Positions 24,175 to 36,616 of a stretch of 64,000 bases of DNA are shown here, piece by piece. The number at the start of each line of letters is the position of its first letter. Position 1 is the stretch's first letter. The translations under genes and the position numbers were made by a program. The DNA lies in assembly GCF_030052815.1 (NCBI RefSeq), contig NC_079499.1, positions 98,738,480 through 98,802,479 on the forward strand. The letters are read 5' to 3'. The DNA is from Hevea brasiliensis (lineage: Eukaryota > Streptophyta > Magnoliopsida > Malpighiales > Euphorbiaceae). The notes beneath the pieces are model-generated. The model saw nothing but the letters and a program-made list of their open reading frames with translations, was not told where the DNA came from and made no database searches.

Positions 24175-24778
24175 CAAGATTAATTCCATTAATTTTTTTA
24201 ATAGAAAGAAGTGTTATTTAATTAATAAAATAATTAATGACATTAATATTAAAAAATTATTATCTAACCTTACATATATATTCAAAGGTCTCACATATTT
24301 ATAAGCAAGATATATCGAATCTAAGTAAGAACAATTCATTTAGGTAAATCAATAAAATCAGTACTTGAAATTCTTTCTACACGACTCCTAAACTATCTCC
24401 ATATCTTAACTACTTTTTGAGTAGGGTTCTGTCATTGTAATTGTCATCCCTTCTTATCTTCCATAGAACAATCAATTTATTCTCCTTCGGGGATGTTTGT
24501 TTATTTTAATTTAATTTTTGTTGATATAAAAATATAAATATTGCAATGTTTTGAATTTTTGTATATTAAAAATTTTAATTAGATTTTTTTTACCTATTTT
24601 AGAATATAAATTTTCAATTTTATTTCCCTTGCACCCTTTTCCTTCTACTTCTTCTTCTCCTCAATGTAGTCACAATCTTCGAAGCCACCATGACTCACTG
24701 CCTACACCTCCTCCTATCTCTGTCAAGCTCGTAAGCATCGGAATCATGCCAAACAAACTTCAAACCTGCAAACCTTAC
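24174..24778. other. Intergenic sequence
   Basis: AT-rich. A short pyrimidine-rich patch (about 24630-24730) is open on the plus strand, but no domain or splice structure supports a gene. Confidence 0.5.
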
Positions 24779-24813
24779 TAGAGTTGGCAATTTTAGACAC
24801 AAATCAATTACAC

Positions 24814-27800
24814 TGTGACACCCCTTACCCGTCTACTATATAGTCGAGTAAGAAGTGCCACATTCGGTGCCGGAGCACCATATCATATTTTATCATATCT
24901 ATTGTAAACTTTTGATGTCATTTAAAATATGTATTCTATGTGTAGAATTTTTTTTTTTTATATCTTATTTCTGTGGAGACCCGGACAGAGCCTCCCATGT
25001 TTTATTAGCATCTGGCAGGTTTCCACTAATCACCTGTTAACATATTCATATTCATTTCACACATTTTCATATCATATTCTTTTTTATCATATCATTTACA
25101 ATTATTTATGAGATCTCAAAATGAAGTATCATCTATTGCATTCATATAGAAGTTCATAGATAATAAATTGTAAGTTTTATTTCAATCTCAAGTTTAATTA
25201 CAAGTCCAAAATGAAATACATCATAACTAGTAATTACATTATGATTAAACATAATGAACCAAAATACTAGTCTATACGTGGGCCCTACCAAGATACAAAA
25301 GACTAGTGAGGTGACTCTAGTCGATGACAGATCTGGTCGGAACTCTGTCCGAATACTACTGTGGCGGCTGCTGCTATAGCGGCTGTTGATCTCCAGTACC
25401 TACGCGATGGAAAACCAACGCGCTAAGCATAATGTTTAGTAGTGCATAATTTATAATAACAATAATTAAACAATTGAATTAATATCTGCAAATCATAATT
25501 TCTGGGTCTTTTATATTTTTATTGTATTTTGGAAATAATTAACATTATCGGGATCTTTTCTGATTACTTATTATATTTTAAGTCTTAATTAATTTTTTTT
25601 TTATCAGTGCCTAAAAAACCTATAACAAATTATAAAAGCTGGATGCATGGATGTATACTGGTTGGAAAGCCATATGTCTGTCCAGTATACATCTGTCAGG
25701 TACGAGGCTAGCTGTCGGGCACGAGGCCAGCTGTCGGGCACGAGGCCAGCTGTCGGGCACGAGACCCGCTGTCAAGCTTATAAAGCCAGAAATAAAGTAG
25801 GCACAATGGCCAGTAAGTAGGCACATAGCTTGTAGAACAATCATACTAGACATATATTATCAGTTTATGATTTTCTCGGTAGGCAGTACTGCTATCTGTA
25901 GTCCCTAATTGGTATACCAATTTATCCAAACTAAATAAATAAGTTTAGGTATACTATGGGTAATTAAATATTTTTAATTATTTTAGTACTATTCACTGTT
26001 ACTATTTTCTAGTACTGTTCAGTGGTACCATTAATTTCATATTGATAGGACATTAGTCCAATTTACATATTCATATCATTTTTAATATTTAATTAGCCTT
26101 ATGAGTATTTTAATCACCATGTATAGCATTTCCCCATTAACCTTTCTTTAGGTTCATTTTGATGTGTTATCTTTATCTAGGAATTTGACTAGGTTAGGAT
26201 GTCTATTTGGTCACACTCTCTTCATAACAAATGCTTCTCTATGTTTAAACTTGAATTTCAGTTTTTGAATCACTGAATTTGGGGTTATAGAGCTTAAGTT
26301 ATGGTCAAAATACCATAACTGATCCCTTTGCTTCTAAGCTGTCCAGAATTTACAATTCTTAGTCAATAAACTTTGACCAGTCATTTGATCATTTTATGGT
26401 CATTTCTAGACTTAGGTTCCTTCACAAGATATGTTCCTCTATGTCTTAGGGACTCCCAGGTACAATTTCATAATTTTTCAAGCTTAGTATAGTGAGTTAT
26501 GGTCAATATATTGACCTGGACTCTTAATCCTATAAAGGCAATAGTCAAACTTCAAGGCAATATGTTTGACCCTCTTTTTAGGGTTTTTACACTTAGAATT
26601 TGATAAAAGTGTCTAAATCAATATTGTACCCTAAGTATCATGTTTCCAGATCATATTAGCACATCTCAAATGGAATTTCCTAGTGGGAGTTATGGCCAAA
26701 TGATCACACGAGTATCAAATGGCATTCTGGGTTCAACTTAACATTTTCCAAATTTCAATTCCTAACTTTGGCTAATATTTTCCCTAGGATGCAATGGTTT
26801 CTAGAGCTTGGTCAAAACATAAAAATTGTTGTGCTATGTCTTATAAAACTTTTGGCACTAGTTTCACTCAATTTGTAGCTTTGGAGACCAAGTTATGGTA
26901 TTTTTGCCAAAACTGGTCAAGCATACCAAAGGAACAGTATTTTGGACAATTTCTGGGTTGGCAGTTTTAGTGACCCAACTTGTGCTAATAATTTGACTTG
27001 GTTAAGGGCAAAACTGGGTCAAGTGGTCTTCATGAAAAGTGTAGCCCTATGTCTGAGCTTTCCATTGATGTAAATTTTAGGTCATTTGGACCAGTACGTA
27101 CTGTTCATTTGGTCATTTTCTTGGTTTCAGTGTTTGGTCATTCAAGTTTCAGCAGAAAATTGGTCATGATTTTGACAGAATTTGAGCAAGGTTTCTGCTT
27201 AAAAAATGAAGGTTTGGATGTCCCAAAACACCTCCAATTGGCCTCATACCAATTGGGGCAACCCAAAGGGAGATATGGCAATAAAAAGCTACTGGATTCA
27301 ACAATAACACAACCTGCAGAAAATTCACACTCCCAATTTCAATCTCCTCCTTCTTCCAAACTCCAAATAAGTATATATGGCACTTCTATAAGCATCAATC
27401 TCAACTCAATTAGGTCAAATTCATGCATTTACACAAGGTTCTCAATCATTTACACAAACTCTAGTTTTCAAAGTTTCAAATTTACACAAACCCTACACAA
27501 TTAACTCCCAACATTTCAACTCATCACACATTCTCATGAAACAATTTTTTTTCATTACTTAAAAGCAACAAACTTCAAGTTCCATAGCTGCCAAAAATCA
27601 AGAGTTCTTTCTTTCAAAATTTCTTTTCAATTTCATGCAAATTTTCACTTGATTTAGCATGATATTCATGCTTAAAGAGGAGATTAAAAGCTTAAAGCAC
27701 TAACCTTTTTTGGGTGTTTTGCTAAACTTTAATTTTCTTGCTTCTTTTTGGTATCTATAGCTTCCTTAGGGTGTGGGGAGTATTTTTTGTGAAAAGAGGT

Positions 27801-28395
27801 TAAGGTTTTATGCGAGAAAGCTTGGGAAATCAAGCTTTGAGAAAGAAGAAAATGGAGGGAGAGAGAGCTTCCATGGTGCCGGCTCAAAGAGAGAGAAGAG
27901 GAAGATGAAGAAGACTTGTGGTTGGTACATTTTTGTCTCTTGTAATATATATTCTATAATTATTGTACTTTATTGTTTTTAAATTTCATAAGTCTATTTC
28001 CTTTCTTTTCTTTCCTTTTCTTTTCTTTTCTTTTCTTCTTCTTTCTCTTCTCATTTTCTAAATTCAAATTCATAAATTTAATTTATGTTAATTATTTTAT
28101 TTCCTAATTTTAATTTGACATTTAGGTCAAAATTCACATCTAGGGGTGAAATGACCAAAATGCCCTTCATGGTGCTTATTGGGTTATTTTTATTATTTTA
28201 TACCAATTAATAAATTATCTAAATTTTATTTTATTTTATTTCTCAAAATTTTTCCTATATTTTTTTATATTTATTTCATTAATTTATGCCTCCTCACTAT
28301 AGTTTAAGTGTAGTTCTAGACATCCTGACTGTCCGAACAGACATTAATCGTCGGAACAGTAAAATATACGGACTATCTACGTTGAGGGCGTTACA
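24814..28395 (-). mobile_element. Solo LTR of the Tekay/Del-type family
   Basis: Reverse-oriented full LTR, 3582 bp, flanked by TACAC at 24809-24813 and 28396-28400, a perfect 5-bp target duplication. On the minus strand it starts TGTAACGCCCTCAACG and ends GGTGTCACA. It covers the parts missing from each LTR of the element at 6081-17207 and so gives the reference length. It arose by recombination between the two LTRs of a complete element, removing the interior. The open stretches inside it (for example around 26998-27504) have no protein homology that I recognise. Confidence 0.93.
25711..25767 (-). repeat. 19-bp minisatellite in the solo LTR
   Basis: The unit GCTGTCGGGCACGAGGCCA repeats at 25711, 25730 and 25749, with a degenerate copy just before. 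The other two LTRs (near 8230-8265 and 16740-16780) have about two units, so the array expanded here. Confidence 0.9.
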
Positions 28396-29000
28396 TACAC
28401 AATATGACTCGATACATAGTTAAATGAGTTTAGATTTAACATAAATAGGTTTGTATCATAAACAAGCCAATTTGTTTATGACATGCTAAAAATAAAGGTT
28501 TAATCGGATTGACCCACTTAATTCAATAAGACACATAACAACCAGTTTATTTAATCGAGATTTTATTTTGATCTATTAAAATCTGTTATGACCCCTTTTA
28601 TTTATAATTAAAAATATAATTTAACTTTCAATATCTTATAATTTATATTTTCTTGTTATTTTTATGAAATACTTAATATTAAAAGAAATTGATACATATA
28701 TTGAACTACAAGGAAAAAATTAGACTCAAAACATTATAATTAATTTCATTATAACTACTTAATTTATATGAATAGATTATATGAGATTAAGAAAATAAAA
28801 TAAAATTACATAGTGATTCTAAATTTCTTTTGAAGATTGTTAATATTTGAATACAAAATTTTATTTGTTTTAAGAATAAAATAAAGGAAAAAAAATATAA
28901 TAAAAATTTAGTATTGATTAAAAATAATATTTATGTATGAATATACTAATAAAATAAATTATTGACATCATTAATTATTATTTATTTTTATTTAATTTAT

Positions 29001-29005
<5 letters not shown>

Positions 29006-29084
<79 letters not shown>
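29006..29084. repeat. (AT)n microsatellite, about 79 bp
   Basis: Uninterrupted AT dinucleotides within the split hAT-like element. Confidence 0.99.
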
Positions 29085-29087
<3 letters not shown>

Positions 29088-29689
29088 GAAGATCACATAG
29101 AAAGTTGAAGTGTAGTGCAGTGATTATTAATTATATAAGCATTAGATAGACTTAGGTTCAAGTCCTATCCCCTCCCTTGCAACCTTCTCATTTTTTTTAA
29201 GTAAACATGTCATATGGGTCATTAAACAGCCTATTTAAATGACTTGTTTGATAAATGGGTTATTAAATAAGTTATACGAGTCATATCATCTGACTTGTTT
29301 AAGTGACTTATTTATTAAATGAGTTACATGGATTGTGTTATGTGACTTCGTAAATAAATGGATTATATTCAGATTGAGAGTTTATGACACTATTAATAAT
29401 CATGTCATGTTCGGATTGAGCATAATAGTCTCGTGTCAAAATAAGACATGATCTGTTTAAATATGACACAACACAAATTGCCACCTTTAAACTTGACCCA
29501 GCCAAATCTCGGCTTCTTAATGTCAAATGGCCACTGGACCACCAGATATATGAACACAGAGGAACATCATTACAAAGGCAATAACACAAGTAACATCAGA
29601 TATATGAAGTTGAGTACACTGTAATTGTATGTTAAGGAATGCGAGGATTATCAATTGGAGTTATTTGGTTGGGATTGAATATTTTGGGA

Positions 29690-31320
29690 TAATAAAGAAA
29701 TTTAGGCACCTTGATTGGTAATTTCTGCAAGTATATAGATTGTTCAAGTAGTAAAAAAAGATATCGTTCCAACAGGGAATTGATGTTTGATTACCAAACT
29801 ATAATTGTTACGATTATTTGAGCTATCAATAAAGTGCAACTAAATTAAAGGAGGTAAAAGCAGCAATTTTATGGAAATATAAAGAAATAAGAGATGAGAC
29901 AAGCTACAAAGTCACTAAATTAACAATGAGTAAGTAAAATTTTAATTAATTGATGGCAAAGGTGATTCCAGAGTTGGGGTTTATGAAGTAAATTTTACCA
30001 GAATTTGGATAGGTAAAATCAATTATAGGGGAAATACAAGTTAAAGGAAGTTGATTCTAATTTTCTTTAATTTTACTTTCAAGCAAACTAAAGAGTGTTT
30101 TAAAGAAAATTAACCCCATTTTTCATGCGATGTTTAATTATCCAAAACCCTTTAAGTACTTTAATCAACTATAAAATTCCTCTTAACCCACTTGTTTATC
30201 TATAACACTAGGTGATTGAGTTCATTATCTTAATTATCTATAAAAGATTTTCACCTTTAGGTGCTTCAATCCAAGATTATGAACAAAATCCAAAGGGTAT
30301 CAATAATGGGCATGTAAAAAGAGCACACAATATATGAATCAAAACTTATATATTTTAAAATCTAGTTAAAAACAGTCCAAATCCACAAAATAGAACTCAA
30401 ATCATTACACCCAACTCTAAAATCTAAGAAATCTACTCACTCCTAGTTGTCTTTACAAGAATAAAAGATGAAATAAAGTAAATGGACATGAAAATAGACT
30501 GAAAATAAAATAAAAGAAAAAAAATGAGAAGGGGATCCAAATCTCTGAGAAATAGCAGCTGGGACATCACTTGAAGAGGTGGGTCTTTCTCCAAAATGGC
30601 ATTTTTTCCATTTGTCTTTTTAAAGGGACTTTCTTTCTCTTCTTATGGAAAAAAGAGAAAATGATGAATTTATTTGTGTCAGATTTTTGCCCTAAAAATC
30701 TAATAGTGAGAAAAGACAAAAAGGTACAATGGGTACTAAGGTTTAAAAAGTGGTCCAATACAGCTTAAAAATGCGTCAAATATGAATTCCAGCATTGTTG
30801 TTCAACATACCCAGTGATGGTTGAGAGATGAAGAAAACTCAGGCGATTTAAAAAGTCACACGAGGCATGGGACTTCTTAAGAAGATTACTGTCCAAATTA
30901 ACATTTCTGCTTCTGGTGCTTAGCGAAATAACATGCTCCGTGAGACTTCTCAAGAAAATTGCTATCTACTTAAATTGTTGCCTTTGTTGAACTTGAGAAA
31001 CAATATGCCCCATGGGACTTCTCAAGAAAATTTTGGCCCAACTCCAAACAATTTTTCTTCACTTCCTCCACCACTCCAAGTCTTTAAATAATATTAAATC
31101 ATGTCCAATTGCACCTTTTCATTTTCAAATCACCTCAAAACCTATAAAAAACATGAAAATTCTAAAACTCAAATATAGAAATACTAAAACTAAAAATTTA
31201 ACTAAATTAAGTAATAAAATATCATAAAATACTAAATTTAATGGGCAAAATAGTTGCAAAATGATTCTAAAATTCCTATATAAAATATGTACATCACACC
31301 TAAATTTGAGTTAATGAATT
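29690..31320 (-). mobile_element. Old, diverged Athila-like LTR relic
   Basis: Read on the minus strand, blocks resemble the Athila LTR in the same order. CAATTCCCTGTTGGAACGAT near 29770 matches the LTR end (AATTCCCTGTGGGAACGAT). A TAACACTAGG / CTTAACCC block is near 30190. A block ending TCTACTCAC near 30440 matches the reverse complement of the GTGAGTAGATCTTTGAGATT region. No coding part or second LTR is visible and the borders are approximate. Confidence 0.5.
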
Positions 31321-32088
31321 GGTGCTAATAAAATAAACTGGTAGACTCCAGATGAATGTTGTGATGTGTATTGTTGGCTTGAGACCATATGAAATGGTTG
31401 CTCAGATATATATTGTTTCTTATGGCATTTTCGTATAAGAAAAACTCTGGTAGGTTTTCTATATGCTCTTAGGGATTCCTCTTGCTTTTGTTATTTTCAT
31501 TATGTGTTATCCTTAATATAGGTGATCCCAATCCATTGTCTATGGAATTTTTATTGAGTACAACCATTATACATACAACGATTTAATTATGGTGAGATTA
31601 TATGAGACCTTCTACAATCAACGGTTATAATAAAACTGTTGTAGTTTCATTGTCTGCGAGTTGATATTGAATATGTTTGCAGTTTCAATATTAGTATATA
31701 TTGTCATCCCATGCATATTTTATTGAATCCTTTAAAAAAGGCAAAGGACACCATTCTTAATAGACAACAATAAAATCTTCTTCATGGTTTTTCTCTTGTG
31801 TATGCAATTATCAAATATGAATGTTCTCATGGTGCACATGATCGAAAACTCGATCACCAATAGTCATGGATGATGAAACTCCATTAAATGCCATCTCCAA
31901 TGTGAAAAGAAGGATGCTTTCAATGAAAGTAGAAGAAGGATAGAGCTGAAAAAAGGAGAAGAAAACCTAAAATAGGTAGAAGAATATAATGCCCTGTTCT
32001 ATCTAACAAAACGAAACAGTCAGGTGATCTACCATAAGAATCTATGCTAAATTTTCCAAAAAAAAAAAAAAAGAAAGAAAAAGTCAGC
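31321..32088. other. Intergenic sequence downstream of the ubiquitin-like gene
   Basis: No gene recognised. The part near 31920-32088 is probably 3' UTR of the minus-strand ubiquitin-like gene; an A-run lies at about 32057-32071. Confidence 0.5.
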
Positions 32089-32385
32089 CTAGCCCAAGAA
32101 CAAATCAGGCGAGGCGAACACAAAAAGATGGGTCGATCCATCTTTGAGTGGATTGAAGAAGAGGTAGATATGAGACCCGTCATGAATTCCACAATCAATC
32201 AGAGATATTCCATCTCCATCTTCATCTATCAGGCGACTTTGATAGTTGTCGAGAAACAGGATAAGATGATCCTGAGGTAGCTTTTGCTGGTCACAGATCT
32301 CTCGCTTGAGATCGGCAACTGTTGCATCATTGCCCAGTTGAATGTAGAAGAGACTTCCTGTTAAAATCTCGACCACCACTCTCAT
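32089..32385 (-). CDS. Small plant ubiquitin-like domain protein
   Basis: 98 codons, single exon as seen. Residues 1-78 form a ubiquitin-like beta-grasp fold. A first strand MRVVVEILTG is followed by FYIQLGNDATVADLKREI, which matches the ubiquitin strand-turn-helix pattern, and by an LxDCGIxDGSHIYLFF segment that corresponds to the ubiquitin TLxDYNIQxESTLHLVLR region. There is no C-terminal di-glycine, so conjugation to targets is unlikely; a protein-binding role is more plausible but unproven. About 130 bp upstream starts the 0.7-kb repeat that is also found at 17205. The start is the only ATG that gives the whole domain. The stop could be premature relative to longer homologues, or a later exon could have been missed. 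Confidence 0.7.
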   Translation of the reverse strand: MRVVVEILTGSLFYIQLGNDATVADLKREICDQQKLPQDHLILFLDNYQSRLIDEDGDGISLIDCGIHDGSHIYLFFNPLKDGSTHLFVFASPDLFLG

Positions 32386-32514
32386 TGTAAAGGCAAATAA
32401 GGTTTGGTTTCATTTCTCAGACTCATCTAGGAGAATTAAAAATGGAAAGATCTTGTCAGGAATGATTCTATTGTTACTGGAAAGGTGTCCACGTTTGCTG
32501 CATTTTCGCTTGTT

Positions 32515-33120
32515 ATTTTGTAACTTGCCTTCTTTGTATGAATGCAATACAAGCCGATGAAGAAGAATGAACGTGTGCGATGTCAGGACAGTAAATTTAA
32601 CATGTATTATTGGGATTCACATCCGATCAAAATTTTAATTTCTGGATTAAGAGAGTGGAGATTCGAATTTAGCTCTGTATACTTTCATCTACCGAACTAA
32701 GTAAGACTAGTTAAATATTTTAACATTTTAATATTTAGAGTTATTTTAAATAGTAATTATAACTAAGTAATGAAATGTCAACATATAAGTTTGATTTAAT
32801 AATATAAAAAACAATATATAAGATTGTGAAATTAGGAATTTAAACTCTAATTCTAAGTTTGATTAAATACATTCATCCCATTTAGCATTAAGTTTAATTT
32901 CAGAATAAAAAAAAAAAAAACTTTTTAAGTAAACCAATATTTTGGATGCTATTAAAAAAAAGTTTAGAAAAAATTATTTTATTATTTTAATATTTTTATT
33001 ATTGCTAAATAATATTAAATTAATTTATTTTTAATTTTTAATACTTACTAATTAATATATTTAAGAAAAAGCATGCTTTAATTTTTTAATAGTAACTCAA
33101 ACAATAATGCTAAATATACC

Positions 33121-33177
<57 letters not shown>

Positions 33178-33214
33178 AATATGGAATATGGGCATTATAA
33201 TAAAAAAAAAAAAA
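32515..33214. repeat. 0.7-kb dispersed repeat, second copy
   Basis: Same repeat as 17205-17938, starting about 130 bp upstream of the ubiquitin-like ATG. Differs by a TA tract in place of the CT tract, an A-run near 32908-32921 and scattered substitutions. Confidence 0.85.
33124..33174. repeat. (TA)n microsatellite, about 50 bp
   Basis: Uninterrupted TA dinucleotides. Confidence 0.98.
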
Positions 33215-33540
33215 TCATAGATTGGGTAGTTCAAGTTCAACATGTGAACTTTCTCCCAAATAAAGGGTTAATGTTGAACAGTGAACAAACCGTGGCTTCC
33301 ATTTTGCAGGGACAACAGAGAGTCCCCCCTTCGCTTAATTCACTTGTCAATGCAGTTCAAGAGCTTCATGAACATAGATTGGGTAGTTCAAGTTCAACAT
33401 GTGTACAGGAAAGCCAATTTCTCCGCTGCCAGAATGGCTAATGATGCTTGTAGTTTTCCTTTGGATACCCACTGCATTGAATATTGATGGACCTTGCATG
33501 ACGCCTATGGCATTGTTCATACCAGAAAAACCCTGGTGTA
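33215..33540 (+). pseudogene. RNase H-like fragment of a non-LTR retroelement
   Basis: Two frames are needed. One gives NSLVNAVQELHEH (about 33340-33375) and the next gives DWVVQVQHVYRKANFSAARM (about 33378-33437) followed by ANDA. This matches the C-terminal part of plant RNase H-like domains found in LINE-derived genes. A frameshift separates the two parts. About 28 bases, AGATTGGGTAGTTCAAGTTC onward, are present twice, at about 33218 and 33377. Only roughly 90 residues of the domain remain. Confidence 0.6.
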
Positions 33541-35119
33541 GTTGAGTTCGTTAGTCTCCAACTCTCTAATTATTACAAAAGAAAATAATAATAAAAATTT
33601 TGTCAATAAGAAAGAAATTAATTAATTAATTACTGAGATAATGAAAAGAAGAAGAAGAATCAATTTGCTTGGACCAAAGCTTGCTTTCCAAGCTTAAATA
33701 CCGATCATAACAAATAACACGAAAACGTTTATACATGTAGCCAACAGGAACTTCCGATTTCCGAAACGTTTTTATCTATTACAACGCAAACAATGGGACT
33801 CAGAACCTGGACCTGCAAACTACTAAAAATTATATTTATTCTAAATTTAATATAATTTATAATAAAAATTTCAAAATTATTTATTTAACAACATTTCAGA
33901 AGATCTTTATCTAAAAAGCAAATATATTTCAACTTGAATGCCGAACCTGCTTTGATTTCGTCAAGTACAATCAAGATGGAGGAAATGGAGAGGGAATTGA
34001 ATGGCCACGTTTTCAAGCAATTTCTTTTATTGGATAGTATATGATATGATGCTAAAATATTACTTCTAAAATTGGCAAATATGTGTCCAATTCAAATTAA
34101 ACTTGCATATCGTGAATGGAATATTGAGACTCAGGCCAGTTTCCGCAATGCTTGACAATCTATTATTAGTGGCTATGGCTGAAAATCTTATGGTAGAGCC
34201 ACTTCCTTGCGTTGTGAGACAAAGAATTTGATAAGTTGCTTGCTCCAGGACAAGAACATATAGAAGAACCGTTACACATTTTCCATATTTTTTACCTAGG
34301 ACTCCAACAAGAATTGCTGATGATGCCGTAGCATGAGATAGATTGGGAGGAAGCCTTATCTCTTCCCATTGTATTGCAGAAAATGTGTAGATTACAAAGA
34401 CCTCTCAAAATAGATTTGCCAATTAGAATTTCGATAGCTATGCATATTCCAACATCATGAACACTGTACTGAACCCCATCTCCACTGCTTTTGATCCCTG
34501 CAACTGATTTCCAACTGAAATAAAAGAAAAAAAATGGAATTTACTGCCAGCTGGAATGTACAAGATGAATTTTGAAGCAATGAATATGTCAAACTAATGC
34601 ATTAAAGGTGGAAAAAATTACATAAACAAGAAAATGCCAATCTTGCAATTGGAATACAAAATAATTGATGATATTTGCATACATTTCCTGTTATGTGCCA
34701 ACATTTACTTCTTTATTTTTCCTCTATGCATCTGCTTTAGAACATATTCAGGTCCTCGTGCAGCTAAACGATAATAGGTTGACAATATCAGTATTTTGAA
34801 ACCAAGGTGCACTCTTATAAACAAAATAGTTTCACTTGGCAAGTCAAGGAACTCAACATTTATGTGTCCACAATGGAAAAGAAAAACGAACATTATATTA
34901 TCGTTGCTAGCTACAAATAGAGCAAAAATTTCTACTACTTCTGAAATGCAAGTGTTTCAACAATTTTTTGATTGAAAGTAATGAACAAAACATGGATGTA
35001 ATTTAGAGAATGTTCAAATTCTTCCATACAAAACAAAAGGATTCAAGAAATTAAAGTATATAATTTATTATCTACAAATACAGAGACGACAGCTAATGGA
35101 TTCAGGTCGATGTTGTATA

Positions 35120-35173
<54 letters not shown>

Positions 35174-35470
35174 TAAAGAAAATGTAATATTACTCCCGAA
35201 ATGGAATTGTACATCTAAAATAACCCTAAGAAGACATGATCCCAAGCGGATACTTGACATGTTCCCCTCTTCCATGTCCTTCGCAAGTGAAATGAAAACC
35301 AAGTTGGAGGCAATAACAGCAACCTGAAAAGCAACTCAATCACGACTCGTGTCTATCTGGGCCCAAATTTAGATTAGTGATAAGCTCTAGAGGCTCCAAG
35401 CCTCAACTGCCAAAACATCATACCTTGACGCCCAGCCCACTACATGTTCACTCATAGGACATCTTCAAAA
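33541..35470. other. Intergenic region, partly 3' UTR of the APO4-like gene
   Basis: No complete gene. On the minus strand, GTCAAG|GTATGATG near 35423 and CTTTTCAG|GTTGCTG near 35320 could be donor and acceptor of a 3' UTR intron of the APO4-like gene. Open exon-like pieces of unknown identity lie at about 35170-35320, 34705-34790 and 34310-34400. I cannot link them to a family. Confidence 0.4.
35123..35171. repeat. (TA)n microsatellite, about 49 bp
   Basis: TA dinucleotides with one imperfect start. Confidence 0.97.
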
Positions 35471-36604
35471 TCAAACTGGTGCTGACAAACCCTGAACTTT
35501 CATCATGCAAGAATACTTTGATGGTGCAATAGCACCAGCCTTTGTGCATAGATCCACCACTGCTGGTGCATGTCCATAAAACTCCCGCCCCTTATTTGAG
35601 AGAACTGGAGGATCTTGAGGTCGTTGCCGCCACACAATCTTCGGAGGCACCAGATCATCTATTCCAGCCTTCTTCCAAAAGTGTGATTCATGCCAATTCT
35701 CATGCCTAAACATACCACAAAGGCGAGCATTGTGTCCAGATGGCCCTATATGAATTTCTGAACAGTACTTGCAAACTTTTGCTGGATAAACGGACAACAA
35801 CTTTGGCACCCCTGATCTAAGAGTCTCCCATGCTCTCAAAGTTCCATTGGCTACAACGCTAAGATCCCCAGGTGACAAAGACTCAGCTCCATCAATGCCA
35901 CCGAGGCGACTGTGGGAAATACTTGTACCGGAGTACAAATTCTCAGTAGTTAGATCAGCACCTGCCTGCCTGCACAGCTCAACAACTGCAGGAATACGAC
36001 CAAAATTGAATCTTCGGTCATGTTTAATAACCTTTTGGAACTTATCATTCAGGCAAAATGTCTCTACTGGAACAAGTATATCATTTAAACCACCAGTAAT
36101 CCATTCATGAACCCGATTTTTAGGCCCACCGCTGTAACCCCAGCAAGTCTGAATTAAATGACCTTTCTCTCCAATATAAACTTCTAGACAGAACCTGCAA
36201 ACGCATTTTTCAGATAGACATAAGAAATGTGCCTTTAACGGAAATGGTCATCAAACAAGGAGCACAATGTATACTTTTCATAATTCGTGACAATTATTGT
36301 TATCTTTAACACGTGATCAAACTACAAACACCAAACACTCAACAACTTACTTGCACTTAACTACGGGAATTACTTGGATCAGAGTGGATACGCCTTGAAT
36401 AAGAAGCATTCTGGCCTTGAGGACATTTTTTGCAACGGGAACCATGTCCCGAATAGGATAGTTCTTAGGCCCTTTTTCTATTCTCTTCAGTATCATAGGC
36501 CGCAGAGCTTTCCAGACAATTTGGGAGCTATAAAATCTGAAGTGCGTAATGCATCTACCGCAATCTCCCGCAAGATTTTGCCACATTATCTTCCTCAAAG
36601 CCAT
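35471..36604 (-). CDS. APO4: APO protein 4-like, probably mitochondrial
   Basis: Two exons: 36604-36351 (84 codons plus 2 bases) and 36194-35471, joined by a GT-AG intron. Total 978 bp, 325 residues. APO proteins are plant-specific RNA-binding factors for organelle transcripts; the APO4 branch is mitochondrial. Two APO repeats are seen, each with a CxxC...H...C metal-binding pattern: Cys84/Cys87 with IGEKGH, and Cys226/Cys229 with IGPSGH. The basic, Ser/Arg-containing N-terminus (about 30 residues) with no acidic run fits a mitochondrial presequence. Length is close to the usual 320-340 residues. A 5' UTR intron is likely (36617-36866). Assignment to APO4 rather than another APO rests on the N-terminus and the short length. 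Confidence 0.88.
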
Positions 36605-36616
36605 TTGAAACCTACC

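Larger units (their letters stand above)
24779..29489. mobile_element. hAT-like non-autonomous element split by a nested solo LTR
   Basis: Ends TAGAGTTGGCAATTTTAGAC (left) and AAATTGCCACCTTTA (right), the same termini as the element at 22027-22524. Flanks AACCTTAC (24771-24778) and AACTTGAC (29490-29497) agree at 6 of 8 bases and are read as a decayed 8-bp target duplication. Without the 3587-bp solo LTR plus duplication it is about 1.1 kb. Non-coding, with an (AT)n tract at 29006-29084. Confidence 0.7.

Noticed and set aside
26998..27504. Open plus-strand stretch of 168 codons
   Set aside because: It lies inside the solo LTR, antisense to it; the aligned regions of the other LTRs are not open and no domain is visible.
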